Assembly (NCBI GenBank): GCA_050329955.1
Contig: JBHJOH010000141.1
Location: forward strand, 1-38,792
Direction: 5' to 3'
Length of the DNA: 38,792 nucleotides
From: JAOUGY01 sp050329955
GTDB lineage: Bacteria; Actinomycetota; Acidimicrobiia; Spongiisociales; ZC4RG35
Part shown: in pieces, positions 15,655 to 23,709 of the stretch
Numbering within the stretch: position 1 is the stretch's first letter
Layout: every line of letters starts with the position of its first letter
Made by a program: the position numbers and the translations under genes
The notes under the pieces: generated by a model
The model's input: only the letters and a program-made list of their open reading frames with translations
Database searches by the model: none
Told to the model about the DNA's origin: nothing

Positions 15655-16992
15655 ATGACATCCATCAGCTTTGTCGGCGGCGAGGTCGTTACACCGGCCG
15701 GCATCATCCGCGGGGGCCTGGTGACCGAAAACGGCGCGATCACCCAGCTCGGCGACGTCGCTCCGGTCGGGGAGGTCGTCGACATCACCGGACTGGTGGT
15801 GATGCCGGGTGGGGTCGACACCCACGTTCACCTGATGGATCCGGGCCCCACCGAACGCGAGGACTTCCCCCACGGCACCCGCGCCGCCGCCGCCCGGGGC
15901 GTCACCACCATCGTCGAGCACACCCACGCCCATCCGATTCGCGAGGTCCCGGATCTGAAAGAGAAACGCCAGCATCTGCGGGGGCGGTCGAACGTCGACT
16001 TCGGGCTGGCCGCCCATGTGTGGCCGGATCGGATGTCGCACATCCCCGACCTGTGGCATGCCGGCGTCACCTTCTTCAAGGTCTTCACCTGCACCACCCA
16101 CGGGGTGCCCGGGATCGACCCCGGCCACCTGCTGGCGGCTCTCACCTCGATCGCCTCGGTCGACGGTCGCACCCTCATCCATTGCGAGGACGAGTCGATC
16201 ACCGCCGAGGCCGAGAAGGTGTTGAAGGCGGAGGGTCGGGCCGACGGCCGCATCCTGGTGGAGTGGCGCAATCGCGAGGCCGAGCTGGTGGCGATCGCCG
16301 CCGCCTCCGTCATCACCAGAGCGGCCGGCGCCAAGGCCACCTTCGCCCACGTGTCCAGCCGCGAAGTGATCGACGTGATCGAGGCCGCCCGCCGCTGGGG
16401 TGCCGACATCGCCGCCGAGGCCTGCCCCCAGTACTTCGCCCTCGACGAGGCGGAGGTGGAAACCGAAGGTGCGCTCCGCAAGTTCACCCCACCCGCCCGC
16501 ATCCGCAACGAAGGCGAGCGGGCGAGCATGTGGGACGCCGTCCGCTCCGGGGCCTTCTCACACTTCTCCACCGACCACGCCCCCTCGACGCTGGCACAGA
16601 AGGAGGGCGACATCTGGGCTGCTCCGTTCGGCCTGCCCGGCCTCGACACCACCTTCCCGTTCCTGATCGACGCCGCCCTCACCGGCACCATCGACCTGGT
16701 GACCGCTGCCCGCCTCTACGCCCAGTCCCCCGCCGAACGCTACGGCCTGGCGCCTCGCAAGGGTTCACTCACCGTCGGCGCCGACGCCGACCTGGTGCTG
16801 ATCGACCCGGCGACGAACTGGACCGTTGCCAACGCCGACGTGATCTCGAAGGCCGGCTGGTCACCGTTCACCGGTCGAACCTTCCGCGGCCGAGCCATCG
16901 CCACCTACCTGCGCGGCACCGAAATCGCCCGCGACGGTGTGCCGAACGATCAGCGCACCGGCGAGTTCCTGCCGGGACTCGGCGCCCGATGA
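15655..16992 (+). CDS. Allantoinase/dihydropyrimidinase-like cyclic amidohydrolase
   Basis: A 445-residue member of the amidohydrolase superfamily, dihydroorotase/allantoinase/hydantoinase group. All metal-site residues are present: His57 and His59 (GVDTHVHLMDPG), the bridging carbamylated Lys142 (VTFFKVFTC), His176 (LIHCEDE), His232 (FAHVSS) and Asp307 (STDHAPS). The length fits allantoinase (about 450). It should open a cyclic amide or imide ring hydrolytically. Which ring is not clear, and no ure, puu or all genes are near. ATG 15655 has GGAGG 7 bp before it. It is single in its transcript and divergent from the Gfo/Idh operon. Confidence 0.9.
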   Translation: MTSISFVGGEVVTPAGIIRGGLVTENGAITQLGDVAPVGEVVDITGLVVMPGGVDTHVHLMDPGPTEREDFPHGTRAAAARGVTTIVEHTHAHPIREVPDLKEKRQHLRGRSNVDFGLAAHVWPDRMSHIPDLWHAGVTFFKVFTCTTHGVPGIDPGHLLAALTSIASVDGRTLIHCEDESITAEAEKVLKAEGRADGRILVEWRNREAELVAIAAASVITRAAGAKATFAHVSSREVIDVIEAARRWGADIAAEACPQYFALDEAEVETEGALRKFTPPARIRNEGERASMWDAVRSGAFSHFSTDHAPSTLAQKEGDIWAAPFGLPGLDTTFPFLIDAALTGTIDLVTAARLYAQSPAERYGLAPRKGSLTVGADADLVLIDPATNWTVANADVISKAGWSPFTGRTFRGRAIATYLRGTEIARDGVPNDQRTGEFLPGLGAR

Positions 16993-17002
16993 AACGTGTT
17001 CC

Positions 17003-17247
17003 TGCAGCGAACTGGTGACGGCTGGAGCTGGGTGTGTTGGCCGCGATCTCGGCGTTGAGGCGTTGGAAGATCTGGAGGGAGACAACTGACGATTTGCCAG
17101 ACGCAGAGTGACGATTTGCCAGGTAGGTCGAGATGCCATGCCTGCTCCGTTCGATCCGGCTCCAGATGACACGCAAGAATCGGTGACGGGAGCCCGCCGC
17201 GGCTCGGAACCGTGCGGCGCCCGCTCGGAGACGCCGACACCCGTCGA
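17003..17247. other. Intergenic region with duplicated TGACGATTTGCCAG
   Basis: No gene is visible. TGACGATTTGCCAG occurs twice as a direct repeat (17089-17102 and 17111-17124), the second followed by GTAGG. Multiple short repeats of this style occur at the ends of some IS21-type elements, so this may be the scar of a lost insertion sequence. The IS assignment is tentative. Confidence 0.3.
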
Positions 17248-17658
17248 TCACAGGGCATCGTCGACGAAGAGACAGAACGGGTGTCCCTCGGGGTCGAGCA
17301 TCACTCTGACGTCGTCCTGCGGTTGATGGTCGGGCAGTGTGGCGCCCTGCTCCTCGGCCCATCTGACACCGGCTTCCAAGTCTGCGACGCCGATGTCGAG
17401 GTGCATCATCATCAGCTGTTCCCCATCGACGCTCGGCCACACGGGCGGCCGGTAGTTCGGCTCCCACTGGACTTCCAGCTTCATGTCCCCCGACGGTGAT
17501 CGCAACATCGCCCAGCCGTCGGTCGAAGGTTGGCCCGGTCGTGGGCCTTCACGACGGACGATCGCCCAACCGAGCAGCCGCTCGTAGAACCCGGCCAGCG
17601 CAATGGGGTCGGCGGCATCCAGGGTGGGTCCCGAGACACGCATCGTCGGCCGTTCCAT
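17248..17658 (-). CDS. VOC-superfamily (glyoxalase/bleomycin-resistance-like) protein
   Basis: A 136-residue single VOC module. The paired beta-alpha-beta-beta-beta units are visible: VSGPTLDAADPIALAGFYER with LLGWAIVRRE, then MMMHLDIGVADLEAGVRWAE with PEGHPFCLFV at the end. Members bind a metal and act as lyases, dioxygenases or resistance proteins. This branch, common in actinobacteria, mostly has no known substrate. An internal start at M6 (MRVSGPTLD) is possible. It stands alone on the minus strand beside a toxin-antitoxin pair. No link to the catabolic operons is evident. Confidence 0.85.
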   Translation of the reverse strand: MERPTMRVSGPTLDAADPIALAGFYERLLGWAIVRREGPRPGQPSTDGWAMLRSPSGDMKLEVQWEPNYRPPVWPSVDGEQLMMMHLDIGVADLEAGVRWAEEQGATLPDHQPQDDVRVMLDPEGHPFCLFVDDAL

Positions 17659-17694
17659 TCGACGATCCTATGGCACCGGAGCGGAGCCGGTCGA

Positions 17695-18033
17695 TCAGTG
17701 GTTGAGAAGGGTCTTGATGACGGTGGTGACCTGATCGCTGATGTCCGGTCCGACGGCGCCGAGCCGATGCACGAGTCGCTTCCGGTTGATCGATCTGACC
17801 AGTTCGCACTGGATGTAGCAGGTGGTGTCGAGACCGGTGTCGGCGGTTGCCTCGACTTCGACGTGCAGCGAGAGCCCACGCCGGGTGGTGGTGGTCGGAG
17901 CCACGATCACGAACGGGAATCCGGGGCCGAACGTGTCGGGCGGGCCGAGGATCAACGCCGGGCGGTACGCCGCCGGCTCCCCGGGGTAGGGCTCGCCGAA
18001 GTCGACGAGCCAGAGATCGTCAACCGACGCCAT
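17695..18033 (-). CDS. MazF/PemK-type endoribonuclease toxin
   Basis: A 112-residue toxin of the type II MazF/PemK family. The N-terminal strand DLWLVDFGEPYPGEP with YRPALILGP matches the conserved GxxYRPALVL segment, and FVIVAPTTTTRRGLSLHVEV is the usual second strand pair. The later segment CYIQCELVRSINRKRLVHRLG carries the conserved Q/E and R around the RNA site. The gene overlaps the antitoxin gene by 14 bp. MazF toxins cut mRNA at short sequences. The cut site here is unknown. Confidence 0.88.
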   Translation of the reverse strand: MASVDDLWLVDFGEPYPGEPAAYRPALILGPPDTFGPGFPFVIVAPTTTTRRGLSLHVEVEATADTGLDTTCYIQCELVRSINRKRLVHRLGAVGPDISDQVTTVIKTLLNH

Positions 18034-18256
18034 CGCCCACCGAGGTTTCGTCTGCCTCGGCCAGGTAGGCCGCCCATGCCTGGGAATCCTGGTGGAGCTC
18101 GGCGAGTTCGGCGGCCACCCGATGGGCGAAGCGTTGCCGCCTGAGGGCTTCGGCGGCGTCGCGTACGGTCTCGATCAGCGAAGCGCCGGACTCGTTGCTC
18201 AAGGTGACCAGCCGAGCATGGGTTTCGGAGTCGACTCGGATGGTTGTAGTGGCCAC
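18020..18256 (-). CDS. Antitoxin of the MazF-type pair (ribbon-helix-helix)
   Basis: A 78-residue protein starting MATTTIRVDSETHARLVTLS. The strand TTIRVD and helices with GASLIETVRDAAEAL are typical of ribbon-helix-helix antitoxins that pair with MazF. The acidic C-terminal part (DSQAWAAYLAEADETS) is of the kind that fills the toxin's RNA groove. It is placed first in the operon and overlaps the toxin start. Autoregulation from the region just upstream (18257-18290) is expected from the family. Confidence 0.85.
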   Translation of the reverse strand: MATTTIRVDSETHARLVTLSNESGASLIETVRDAAEALRRQRFAHRVAAELAELHQDSQAWAAYLAEADETSVGDGVG

Positions 18257-18423
18257 GTGTTCCAGTCTACAGAGTGCATGCGCTTGGATCTACGCCGACT
18301 CAGTGACACGGGCGGCCGCTGGCCGCGCACGCAGAAACCCGAGCCGTCACCACCTGCCGGGTCCTACCCGGGCGTCGCGGGCTTTCCCGCAGGGGTCCGG
18401 GCGTCCTCGTCCCTCGGCCGCCC

Positions 18424-19086
18424 CTACGCGATTGCGAAGAATCGGGCCGGGACGCCTTCGGCGCCTTCGAACTTGAGGAAGGGGGCGAAGAACTGGAAAC
18501 GCTCACCACGGGGGAGGGCGTCGAGGTTGGTGAGCGTCTGCATGAGGACCGCGCCGCCTTCCCCGATGGTGCGGTGCACCACGAACTCGTCGGGCGAGTA
18601 GTCGGTCTTCTTGGCGCCGGCCTCTGGGAAGCAGTCGAAGCCGATGGCGCGACACCCCTTCGCCACCAGCCACTCGGCCGCCTCGGGCGAACAGGTGGGC
18701 GAGTCCACGTAGTAGCGGGGGAACTCGCCGAACGCCCGGTCGGACCAGCCGGTGCGGACCAGCACGATGTCGTCGGCGGTGACACCCGGGTCGGCGGCTT
18801 CGAGATCGGCAACGGCGATCTCGTGACTCGGAGCCAGCTCACCCAGGTCGATGAGCATGGCGTCGCCGATCACCCGGTCGAGAGCAATGTCCTCGGCGGT
18901 CTCGCCGTCCTCCCGGTAGTGCTTGGAAAAGTCGACGTGCGGACCGCTGTGCAACGCCATCTCCACGTGGGTGATCTGCCAGAACCCGGGCTCCTTGTGC
19001 CGGACATGCACCCCGATCGGCTTGTTCACCGAAGGCGGGCTATAGGTGGAACCGGAGATAGCGGCAGTGAGATCGATGATGGGCAT
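18424..19086 (-). CDS. Cyclase family/kynurenine formamidase-like metal hydrolase
   Basis: A 220-residue member of the cyclase family (PF04199), which includes kynurenine formamidase and isatin hydrolase. The metal motif appears as HSGPHVDFSKH (usual form HxGTHxDxPxH), about residues 47-57. VLVRTGWSD and the late RTIGEGGAVLMQTLTNLDAL are also typical. It probably opens a cyclic or N-acyl amide bond. The start is MPIIDLTAAISG because the family fold begins there. The frame is open upstream through the heptamer repeat. It has no co-directional partner nearby, but lies in the catabolic island. Confidence 0.88.
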   Translation of the reverse strand: MPIIDLTAAISGSTYSPPSVNKPIGVHVRHKEPGFWQITHVEMALHSGPHVDFSKHYREDGETAEDIALDRVIGDAMLIDLGELAPSHEIAVADLEAADPGVTADDIVLVRTGWSDRAFGEFPRYYVDSPTCSPEAAEWLVAKGCRAIGFDCFPEAGAKKTDYSPDEFVVHRTIGEGGAVLMQTLTNLDALPRGERFQFFAPFLKFEGAEGVPARFFAIA

Positions 19087-19108
19087 GGAGGCATTGTCGC
19101 GGACGAGC

Positions 19109-19170
19109 GAGCATCGAGCATCGAGCATCGAGCATCGAGCATCGAGCATCGAGCATCGAGCATCGAGCAT
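19109..19170. repeat. 7-bp tandem repeat (GAGCATC), 8 full units plus 6 bp
   Basis: Eight exact copies of GAGCATC and a partial ninth lie 23 bp upstream of the cyclase start. Each unit on the minus strand contains ATG. Because 7 is not a multiple of 3, these ATGs fall in all three frames. Copy number could change by slippage. Confidence 0.9.
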
Positions 19171-19182
19171 GTATCCACCTTC

Positions 19183-19233
19183 TGCACAATGTGCAAAACG
19201 TGACCGAAACGACCGCGATCTGCACAATGTGCA
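19183..19233. promoter_or_regulatory. Two copies of palindrome TGCACAATGTGCA
   Basis: The 13-bp palindrome TGCACAATGTGCA is at 19183-19195 and again at 19221-19233, 38 bp apart centre to centre. The flanks are similar (TC before, AAA after). It lies between the cyclase gene and the divergent four-gene operon beginning at 19358. It is probably a double operator for a dimeric repressor or activator. Confidence 0.6.
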
Positions 19234-19318
19234 AAAGGTGGGAACGACGCACCACGCCGGAACGCGTTCTGGCTGGGAGCTGGCAGCTGTCAGCTCCCTC
19301 CTGCCCTCCTCCTGACCT

Positions 19319-19340
19319 CATCGTATATGATGCAAAATCG
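19319..19340. promoter_or_regulatory. Shared operator-like site 2 (TATAT core)
   Basis: CATCGTATATGATGCAAAAT begins here, 17 bp before the dehydrogenase start at 19358. The CATC...GATG ends give it dyad symmetry. It is one of five related sites in the window. Confidence 0.5.
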
Positions 19341-19357
19341 CTCCAGGGAAGGATGTC

Positions 19358-20239
19358 ATGGTGCAGAAGATCGGGGTCGTGGGGCTCGGAGTCATGGGCT
19401 CGGCGATGTCGGGACATCTGCTCGCAGCCGGGTACGAGGTTCACGGATTCGATGTCGACGCCGCCAAAACGACCGCCTTCGCCGCCAAGGGCGGGACCGT
19501 GCAAGCCTCGGGTTCGGCCGTGGCCGCCGCTTCCGATCTGGTGATCCTTTCGCTTCCCACCATCGGCGCCCTCGAGGCTGCCACCGAGGACGTGGCCGCC
19601 GGCGCCCACCCCGGACTGATCGCCGCCGAGATGGGCGTGTTCCCGATCGAGGCCAAGACCGCCGCCCGGGACCGACTGGCCGAGGTGGGCGTTGAGCTGA
19701 TGGACGTGCCGGTGAGTGGCACCGGCCTGCAGGCCGCCGACGCCACCCTGGTGATCATGGCTTCGGGCAGCCCCGAGGCCTTCGACGCCACCAAGGCCGT
19801 GTTCGACGCGCTGGGGCGGGCCACCTACTACCTGGGCCCCTTCCCCAACGGCTCGGTCATGAAGTTCATCGCCAACCTGCTGGTGGTGGTGCACAACCTT
19901 TCGAGCGCCGAGGCCCACGCCCTCGGCATCGCCGCCGGGATGGACCCGGCGGTGGTGCAGGAAGTGATCTCCGACGGGGTCGGGTCGTCGCGCATCTTCG
20001 AGATCCGGGGGCCGATGATGGTGGCCGACGACTACCAGCAGGCCTCGGCACGACTCGACATCGCTCGCAAGGATGCCGGGATCATCCGGGACTACGCCCG
20101 GTCGATCGGGGCTCCCACCCCTCTGCTCGATGCCGCCATCCCCGTATACGACCAGGCCAGGGAGGCCGGGCTGGGAGATCTCGACGCCGCAGCCCTGCTC
20201 CGCCACCTCGAACAGATCGCAGGATTGGGGCGCGCATGA
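19358..20239 (+). CDS. 3-hydroxyisobutyrate dehydrogenase-family oxidoreductase (copy 1)
   Basis: A 293-residue NAD(P)-dependent beta-hydroxyacid dehydrogenase. The Rossmann motif is GVVGLGVMGSAMSGHLL (residues 6-22). The substrate loop MDVPVSGTGLQAADATL is a modified form of DAPVSGGxxGAxxGTL, and the catalytic Lys is in NGSVMKFIANLL. Family members oxidise 3-hydroxyisobutyrate, tartronate semialdehyde or 2-(hydroxymethyl)glutarate-type compounds. The changed loop (TGLQAAD) suggests another substrate. ATG 19358 has AAGGA before it. It is first in an operon with the molybdenum hydroxylase subunit, which overlaps by 4 bp. Confidence 0.92.
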   Translation: MVQKIGVVGLGVMGSAMSGHLLAAGYEVHGFDVDAAKTTAFAAKGGTVQASGSAVAAASDLVILSLPTIGALEAATEDVAAGAHPGLIAAEMGVFPIEAKTAARDRLAEVGVELMDVPVSGTGLQAADATLVIMASGSPEAFDATKAVFDALGRATYYLGPFPNGSVMKFIANLLVVVHNLSSAEAHALGIAAGMDPAVVQEVISDGVGSSRIFEIRGPMMVADDYQQASARLDIARKDAGIIRDYARSIGAPTPLLDAAIPVYDQAREAGLGDLDAAALLRHLEQIAGLGRA

Positions 20240-22509
20240 CGGAACGGTTCGGAACACTCGGCACGCCCCTCCGCCGCCTGGAGGATCCCCGACTCATCAC
20301 CGGACAGGGGCAGTACGTCGACGACATCGTCATCGACGGCACCCTCCACGTCGCCTTCGTCCGCAGCAGCGAGGCGCATGCGTTCATCACCTCGATCGAC
20401 ACCGCCGATGCGATCGGGATGCCGGGGGTGGTCGGGGTGTTCACCGCCGCCGATCTCGGCATCGACCGGCCGATGCCCAACCCCCACCCCCATCCGCTGC
20501 TCGAAGGGAGCATCCAGTCGGCACCGCTGTCGTCCCGTGAGGTGTCGTATGTGGGCGAGCCGATCGCAGTGGTGGTTGCCGAGAGCCGCTATCAGGCTGC
20601 CGACGCCGCCGAGATGGTCTTCATCGACTACGACCCGCTGCCTGCGGTGGTGTCGATCGAACGGGCGGTGGAAGCCGATGCCCCGCTGGTGCATTCCACC
20701 GCCTCGTCGAATGTGGTGGCGACCGTGCGGGCGAGGTACGGCGACATCGATGCGGCGTTCTCCTCCGCCGACCATGTCATCCCCTTCACGCTCCGCCAGC
20801 ACCGTGGTGCGTGTGCCTCGATGGAACCTCGCGGCGTGCTGGTGGACCCCTCGGGCGAGGGCATCACCATGTGGACCTCCAGCCAGGGGCCCTTCGCCGT
20901 CAGGAAGATGGTGGCGGCCTACTACGGGCTGGAGAATCTTCGGGTGATCGCCCCCGACGTGGGCGGCGGCTTCGGACCGAAGGGTGGGATCTACCCGGAG
21001 GAGTACGTGCTACCCGCCCTGGCTATGCACCTGGGCAGGCCGGTGAAGTGGATCGAGACCCGCCGCGAGCACCTGCTGGCCACCAACCAGCAGCGCGACA
21101 TGGTCAGCAACCTCGAGGTGGCGGCGGCCGCCGACGGACGCATGCTCGGCCTGCGCGGGCACATCCTCCACGACAACGGCGCCTACGTGCCCTACGGGCT
21201 CCTCCTCCACATGACCGGGTTCCAGCTCATCCAGGGCCCCTACGCCCTGGGTGCCATGGACATCACCCTGGATGCGGTGGCCACCAACGCCGTCGCCACC
21301 AGTCCCATCCGGGGGGCGGCCCGACCGAACGCCGCCTTCATCTCGGAGCGGATGGCCGACGCGGTGGCACGGGCCACCGGGCTCGATCCGTTCGAGGTGC
21401 GGAGGCGCAACTTCATTCCGGCCGACGCCTTCCCCTACGAGTTTCCCCTCGCCGCCCGCTACGGCGGCAACATCACCTACGACTCGGGTGACTACCTCAC
21501 CTCGATGGAGCTGGTGATGGGCCTGGCCGACGTCGCCGGGTTCCCGCAACGCCGGGCGGCGGCGGAAGCGGAGGGACGGCTGCTCGGCATCGGGGTGGCG
21601 GCCTACGTCGAGGACACCGGATTGGGACCATTCGAGGCGGTGCGCATCCACCTCGAAGGCGACGGCACCGTGGTTGTGTCGGTCGGCACCGGCTCCCAGG
21701 GTCAAGGGCATGCAACGGTGCTCAGTCAGATAGCATCCACCCAGCTCGGCGTCCAGCCCTCCTCGGTGGTGGTGCGGGCGGCCGACACCGACCTCCCCGG
21801 TAACGGCGGCAGCACCGTCGCCAGCCGCACCGCCGTGACCGCCATGTCCTCGGCCCAACTGGCCGCAGTCGACGTGGCCGACCAACTCCGCAAACTCGCC
21901 GCCGAACGGTTGGAAGCGGCCGAGGCCGATCTCGTGCTCGAAGACGGGTTCGTGCGGGTGGCGGGCCAACCCGGCGCCGAGGTGAGCCTGGCCGACCTGG
22001 CCGCCGATGCCGAGATCGCCTCCGACCAGGCGTTCCCCACCCCCCGCCCGCCGTACGCCTTCGGATGCCATATCGCCGAGGTCGAGGTCGACCCCGAGAC
22101 CGGGCTCGTCACCGTGCTCAACTACTCGGTGGCCCACGACTGCGGCACCGTGCTCAACCCGATGATCGTCGACGGCCAGATCGACGGCGGTGTCGCCCAC
22201 GGCCTGTCGAACGCGTTGTACGAGCAGGTGTCGTTCGCCGAGGACGGCCAGCCGCTCTCCACCACGTTCATGGACTTCCGCATCCCCACCGCCATGGAGA
22301 TGCCGCCACTCCGCAAGGTCCACACGGTGACACCGGCACCGGACAACCCGCTCGGCGCCAAGGGCGCCGGGGAGGGTGGGACGATCCCCGCCGCCGCTGC
22401 CGTGGTGGCTGCGGTCGAGAACGCCCTCACCGCCTACGGGATCGTGGTCGACCGCTACCCGCTGTTCCCTTCGACGGTCCGACGGATGATGGAGGATGCA
22501 GACCGATGA
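20236..22509 (+). CDS. Molybdenum hydroxylase large subunit (xanthine DH/CoxL family)
   Basis: A 757-residue molybdopterin-cytosine-dinucleotide-binding subunit of the xanthine dehydrogenase/CO dehydrogenase family. It contains the N-terminal segment GTPLRRLEDPRLITGQGQYV, the Mo-site loop GGGFGPKGG (about residue 242), the active-site loop PIRGAARPNAAF (about 357, close to form II RGAGR rather than the CoxL form I AYxCSFR), and the catalytic Glu in GAKGAGEGG (about 712). Such enzymes hydroxylate carbon next to N in heterocycles, or oxidise aldehydes. The 2Fe-2S and FAD subunits that normally accompany it are not in the window. ATGA overlaps join it to both neighbours. Confidence 0.93.
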   Translation: MTERFGTLGTPLRRLEDPRLITGQGQYVDDIVIDGTLHVAFVRSSEAHAFITSIDTADAIGMPGVVGVFTAADLGIDRPMPNPHPHPLLEGSIQSAPLSSREVSYVGEPIAVVVAESRYQAADAAEMVFIDYDPLPAVVSIERAVEADAPLVHSTASSNVVATVRARYGDIDAAFSSADHVIPFTLRQHRGACASMEPRGVLVDPSGEGITMWTSSQGPFAVRKMVAAYYGLENLRVIAPDVGGGFGPKGGIYPEEYVLPALAMHLGRPVKWIETRREHLLATNQQRDMVSNLEVAAAADGRMLGLRGHILHDNGAYVPYGLLLHMTGFQLIQGPYALGAMDITLDAVATNAVATSPIRGAARPNAAFISERMADAVARATGLDPFEVRRRNFIPADAFPYEFPLAARYGGNITYDSGDYLTSMELVMGLADVAGFPQRRAAAEAEGRLLGIGVAAYVEDTGLGPFEAVRIHLEGDGTVVVSVGTGSQGQGHATVLSQIASTQLGVQPSSVVVRAADTDLPGNGGSTVASRTAVTAMSSAQLAAVDVADQLRKLAAERLEAAEADLVLEDGFVRVAGQPGAEVSLADLAADAEIASDQAFPTPRPPYAFGCHIAEVEVDPETGLVTVLNYSVAHDCGTVLNPMIVDGQIDGGVAHGLSNALYEQVSFAEDGQPLSTTFMDFRIPTAMEMPPLRKVHTVTPAPDNPLGAKGAGEGGTIPAAAAVVAAVENALTAYGIVVDRYPLFPSTVRRMMEDADR

Positions 22510-23702
22510 GCTACGGCCCGCCTTACTGGTCCGCCGCAGACTTCGAACAGGTCAACGGATTCCCCCGGTATCCCACCCGCGAGATCAACCGCCGCCACGG
22601 CTGGGTTGCCGACATGCTGGCCGCCCACGAGCTCGACGCCGTGGTGGTGGGCGGGGCAACCGGAGCACTCGAAACCGCGGTGCAGTACTTCTCGAACTGG
22701 CCCAGCCAGGTGCAGTCCTACGTGGTCTTCCTTCCGGGAGAAGCGCCGATCATGCTGGTCCGGCTGTGGAACCACCTCCCCGACGCCCAGCGGATCGCCA
22801 TGATCGACGACCTCCGATACGGCGGCGACACCCCCGGCGAGCAGGCCGAGCAGTTGGCGGGCACGCTGGCGCGGCACGGGTGCCAGCGGATCGGCCTGAT
22901 CGGGGTGGTTCCCCACGCCGACGTCGACACCCTGAGGCGGACGGTCACCGATGTGGATCTGGTGGACATGAACCCGGCGTATCAGTCGTTCCGGCTGGTG
23001 AAGACCGAGGACGAGATGACGTTCGTCCGCATCGCATCCCGCATGAACGACGCCGCCATCGCCGCCCTCGCCGCCGAGCTGAAGCCGGGCGTCAACGAGC
23101 TCGACGTGGCCCGCATCGTCGAAGACGTGTACCTGGCGCACCGGGCCTGGAACCTGATCCATTTCAGCCTGACCACCCCCATGTCGGATCCTTCGATCGT
23201 GGTGCCGCACCAATACCACCCCGACCGGGTCATCGAAGCGGGCGACGTGTTCGTAACCGAGATCAGCACCACTTTCTGGGGCTACTCCGGTCAGATCCTT
23301 CGCACCTACACCATCGGCGGCGGACCCAACGAGCGTTATGCCCGACTCCATCGGGTGGCTCTCGACGCCTATCACGCCATCATCACCGCCCTCCACCCCG
23401 GCGCCACGGTGGGAGACGTGCTCGACGCCGCCGAGTTGATCGCCGCCGAGGGCTTCGACATCTGGGACGATCTGGTTCACGGCTTCGGTGGCGCCTATCT
23501 GCCACCGATCGTCAGGACCCGCCAGTCCCGGGGTGCCACCCACGACGACTCGTTCACCTACCCCGACGGCACGCTGCTGGTGGTTCAGCCCAACGTGATC
23601 GACGGGCAGGCGGGCGTCCAGGTGGGTAACTCGATGTGGGTGACGTCAGAGGGCACCGAGGTGACCCAGTCGTTCCCGACCGAGCTGATCGTGTGCGAGT
23701 AG
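22506..23702 (+). CDS. M24-fold (Xaa-Pro peptidase/creatinase-like) protein
   Basis: A 398-residue protein with the two-domain layout of aminopeptidase P and creatinase. An N-terminal domain (about 1-160) has LDAVVVGGATGALETAVQYF. The pita-bread domain (about 170-398) has VKTEDEMTFVRIASRMNDAA. The metal ligands of M24 peptidases are mostly lost. The first Asp positions read VTEIS and YSGQILRT, the Glu pair reads VVQPN and VQVGNSMWV, and only the His of VHGFGG (325) remains. Creatinase has the same fold without metal and cleaves a C-N bond. A C-N hydrolase role is inferred. The start is set by the 4-bp overlap with the preceding stop. Confidence 0.88.
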   Translation: MSYGPPYWSAADFEQVNGFPRYPTREINRRHGWVADMLAAHELDAVVVGGATGALETAVQYFSNWPSQVQSYVVFLPGEAPIMLVRLWNHLPDAQRIAMIDDLRYGGDTPGEQAEQLAGTLARHGCQRIGLIGVVPHADVDTLRRTVTDVDLVDMNPAYQSFRLVKTEDEMTFVRIASRMNDAAIAALAAELKPGVNELDVARIVEDVYLAHRAWNLIHFSLTTPMSDPSIVVPHQYHPDRVIEAGDVFVTEISTTFWGYSGQILRTYTIGGGPNERYARLHRVALDAYHAIITALHPGATVGDVLDAAELIAAEGFDIWDDLVHGFGGAYLPPIVRTRQSRGATHDDSFTYPDGTLLVVQPNVIDGQAGVQVGNSMWVTSEGTEVTQSFPTELIVCE

Positions 23703-23709
23703 GAGAGGT

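Noticed and set aside
18257..18423. Possible tRNA or small RNA gene in the gap before the cyclase gene
   Set aside because: GC-rich hairpins such as GCGGCCGCTGGCCGCG are present, but no cloverleaf, T-loop or terminator pattern could be assembled.
19109..19170. CRISPR-like array
   Set aside because: The unit is 7 bp with no spacers, so it is a simple tandem repeat.
19040..20257. Long minus-strand open frame (405 codons) opposite the first dehydrogenase
   Set aside because: It mirrors the codon bias of the plus-strand gene, is rich in His/Gly/Asp with no domain pattern, and overlaps a clear HIBADH-family gene.
22065..23702. Extended 545-residue version of the M24-type protein
   Set aside because: The extension lies inside the molybdenum hydroxylase gene out of frame. 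ATG 22506 gives the normal family length and an ATGA overlap.
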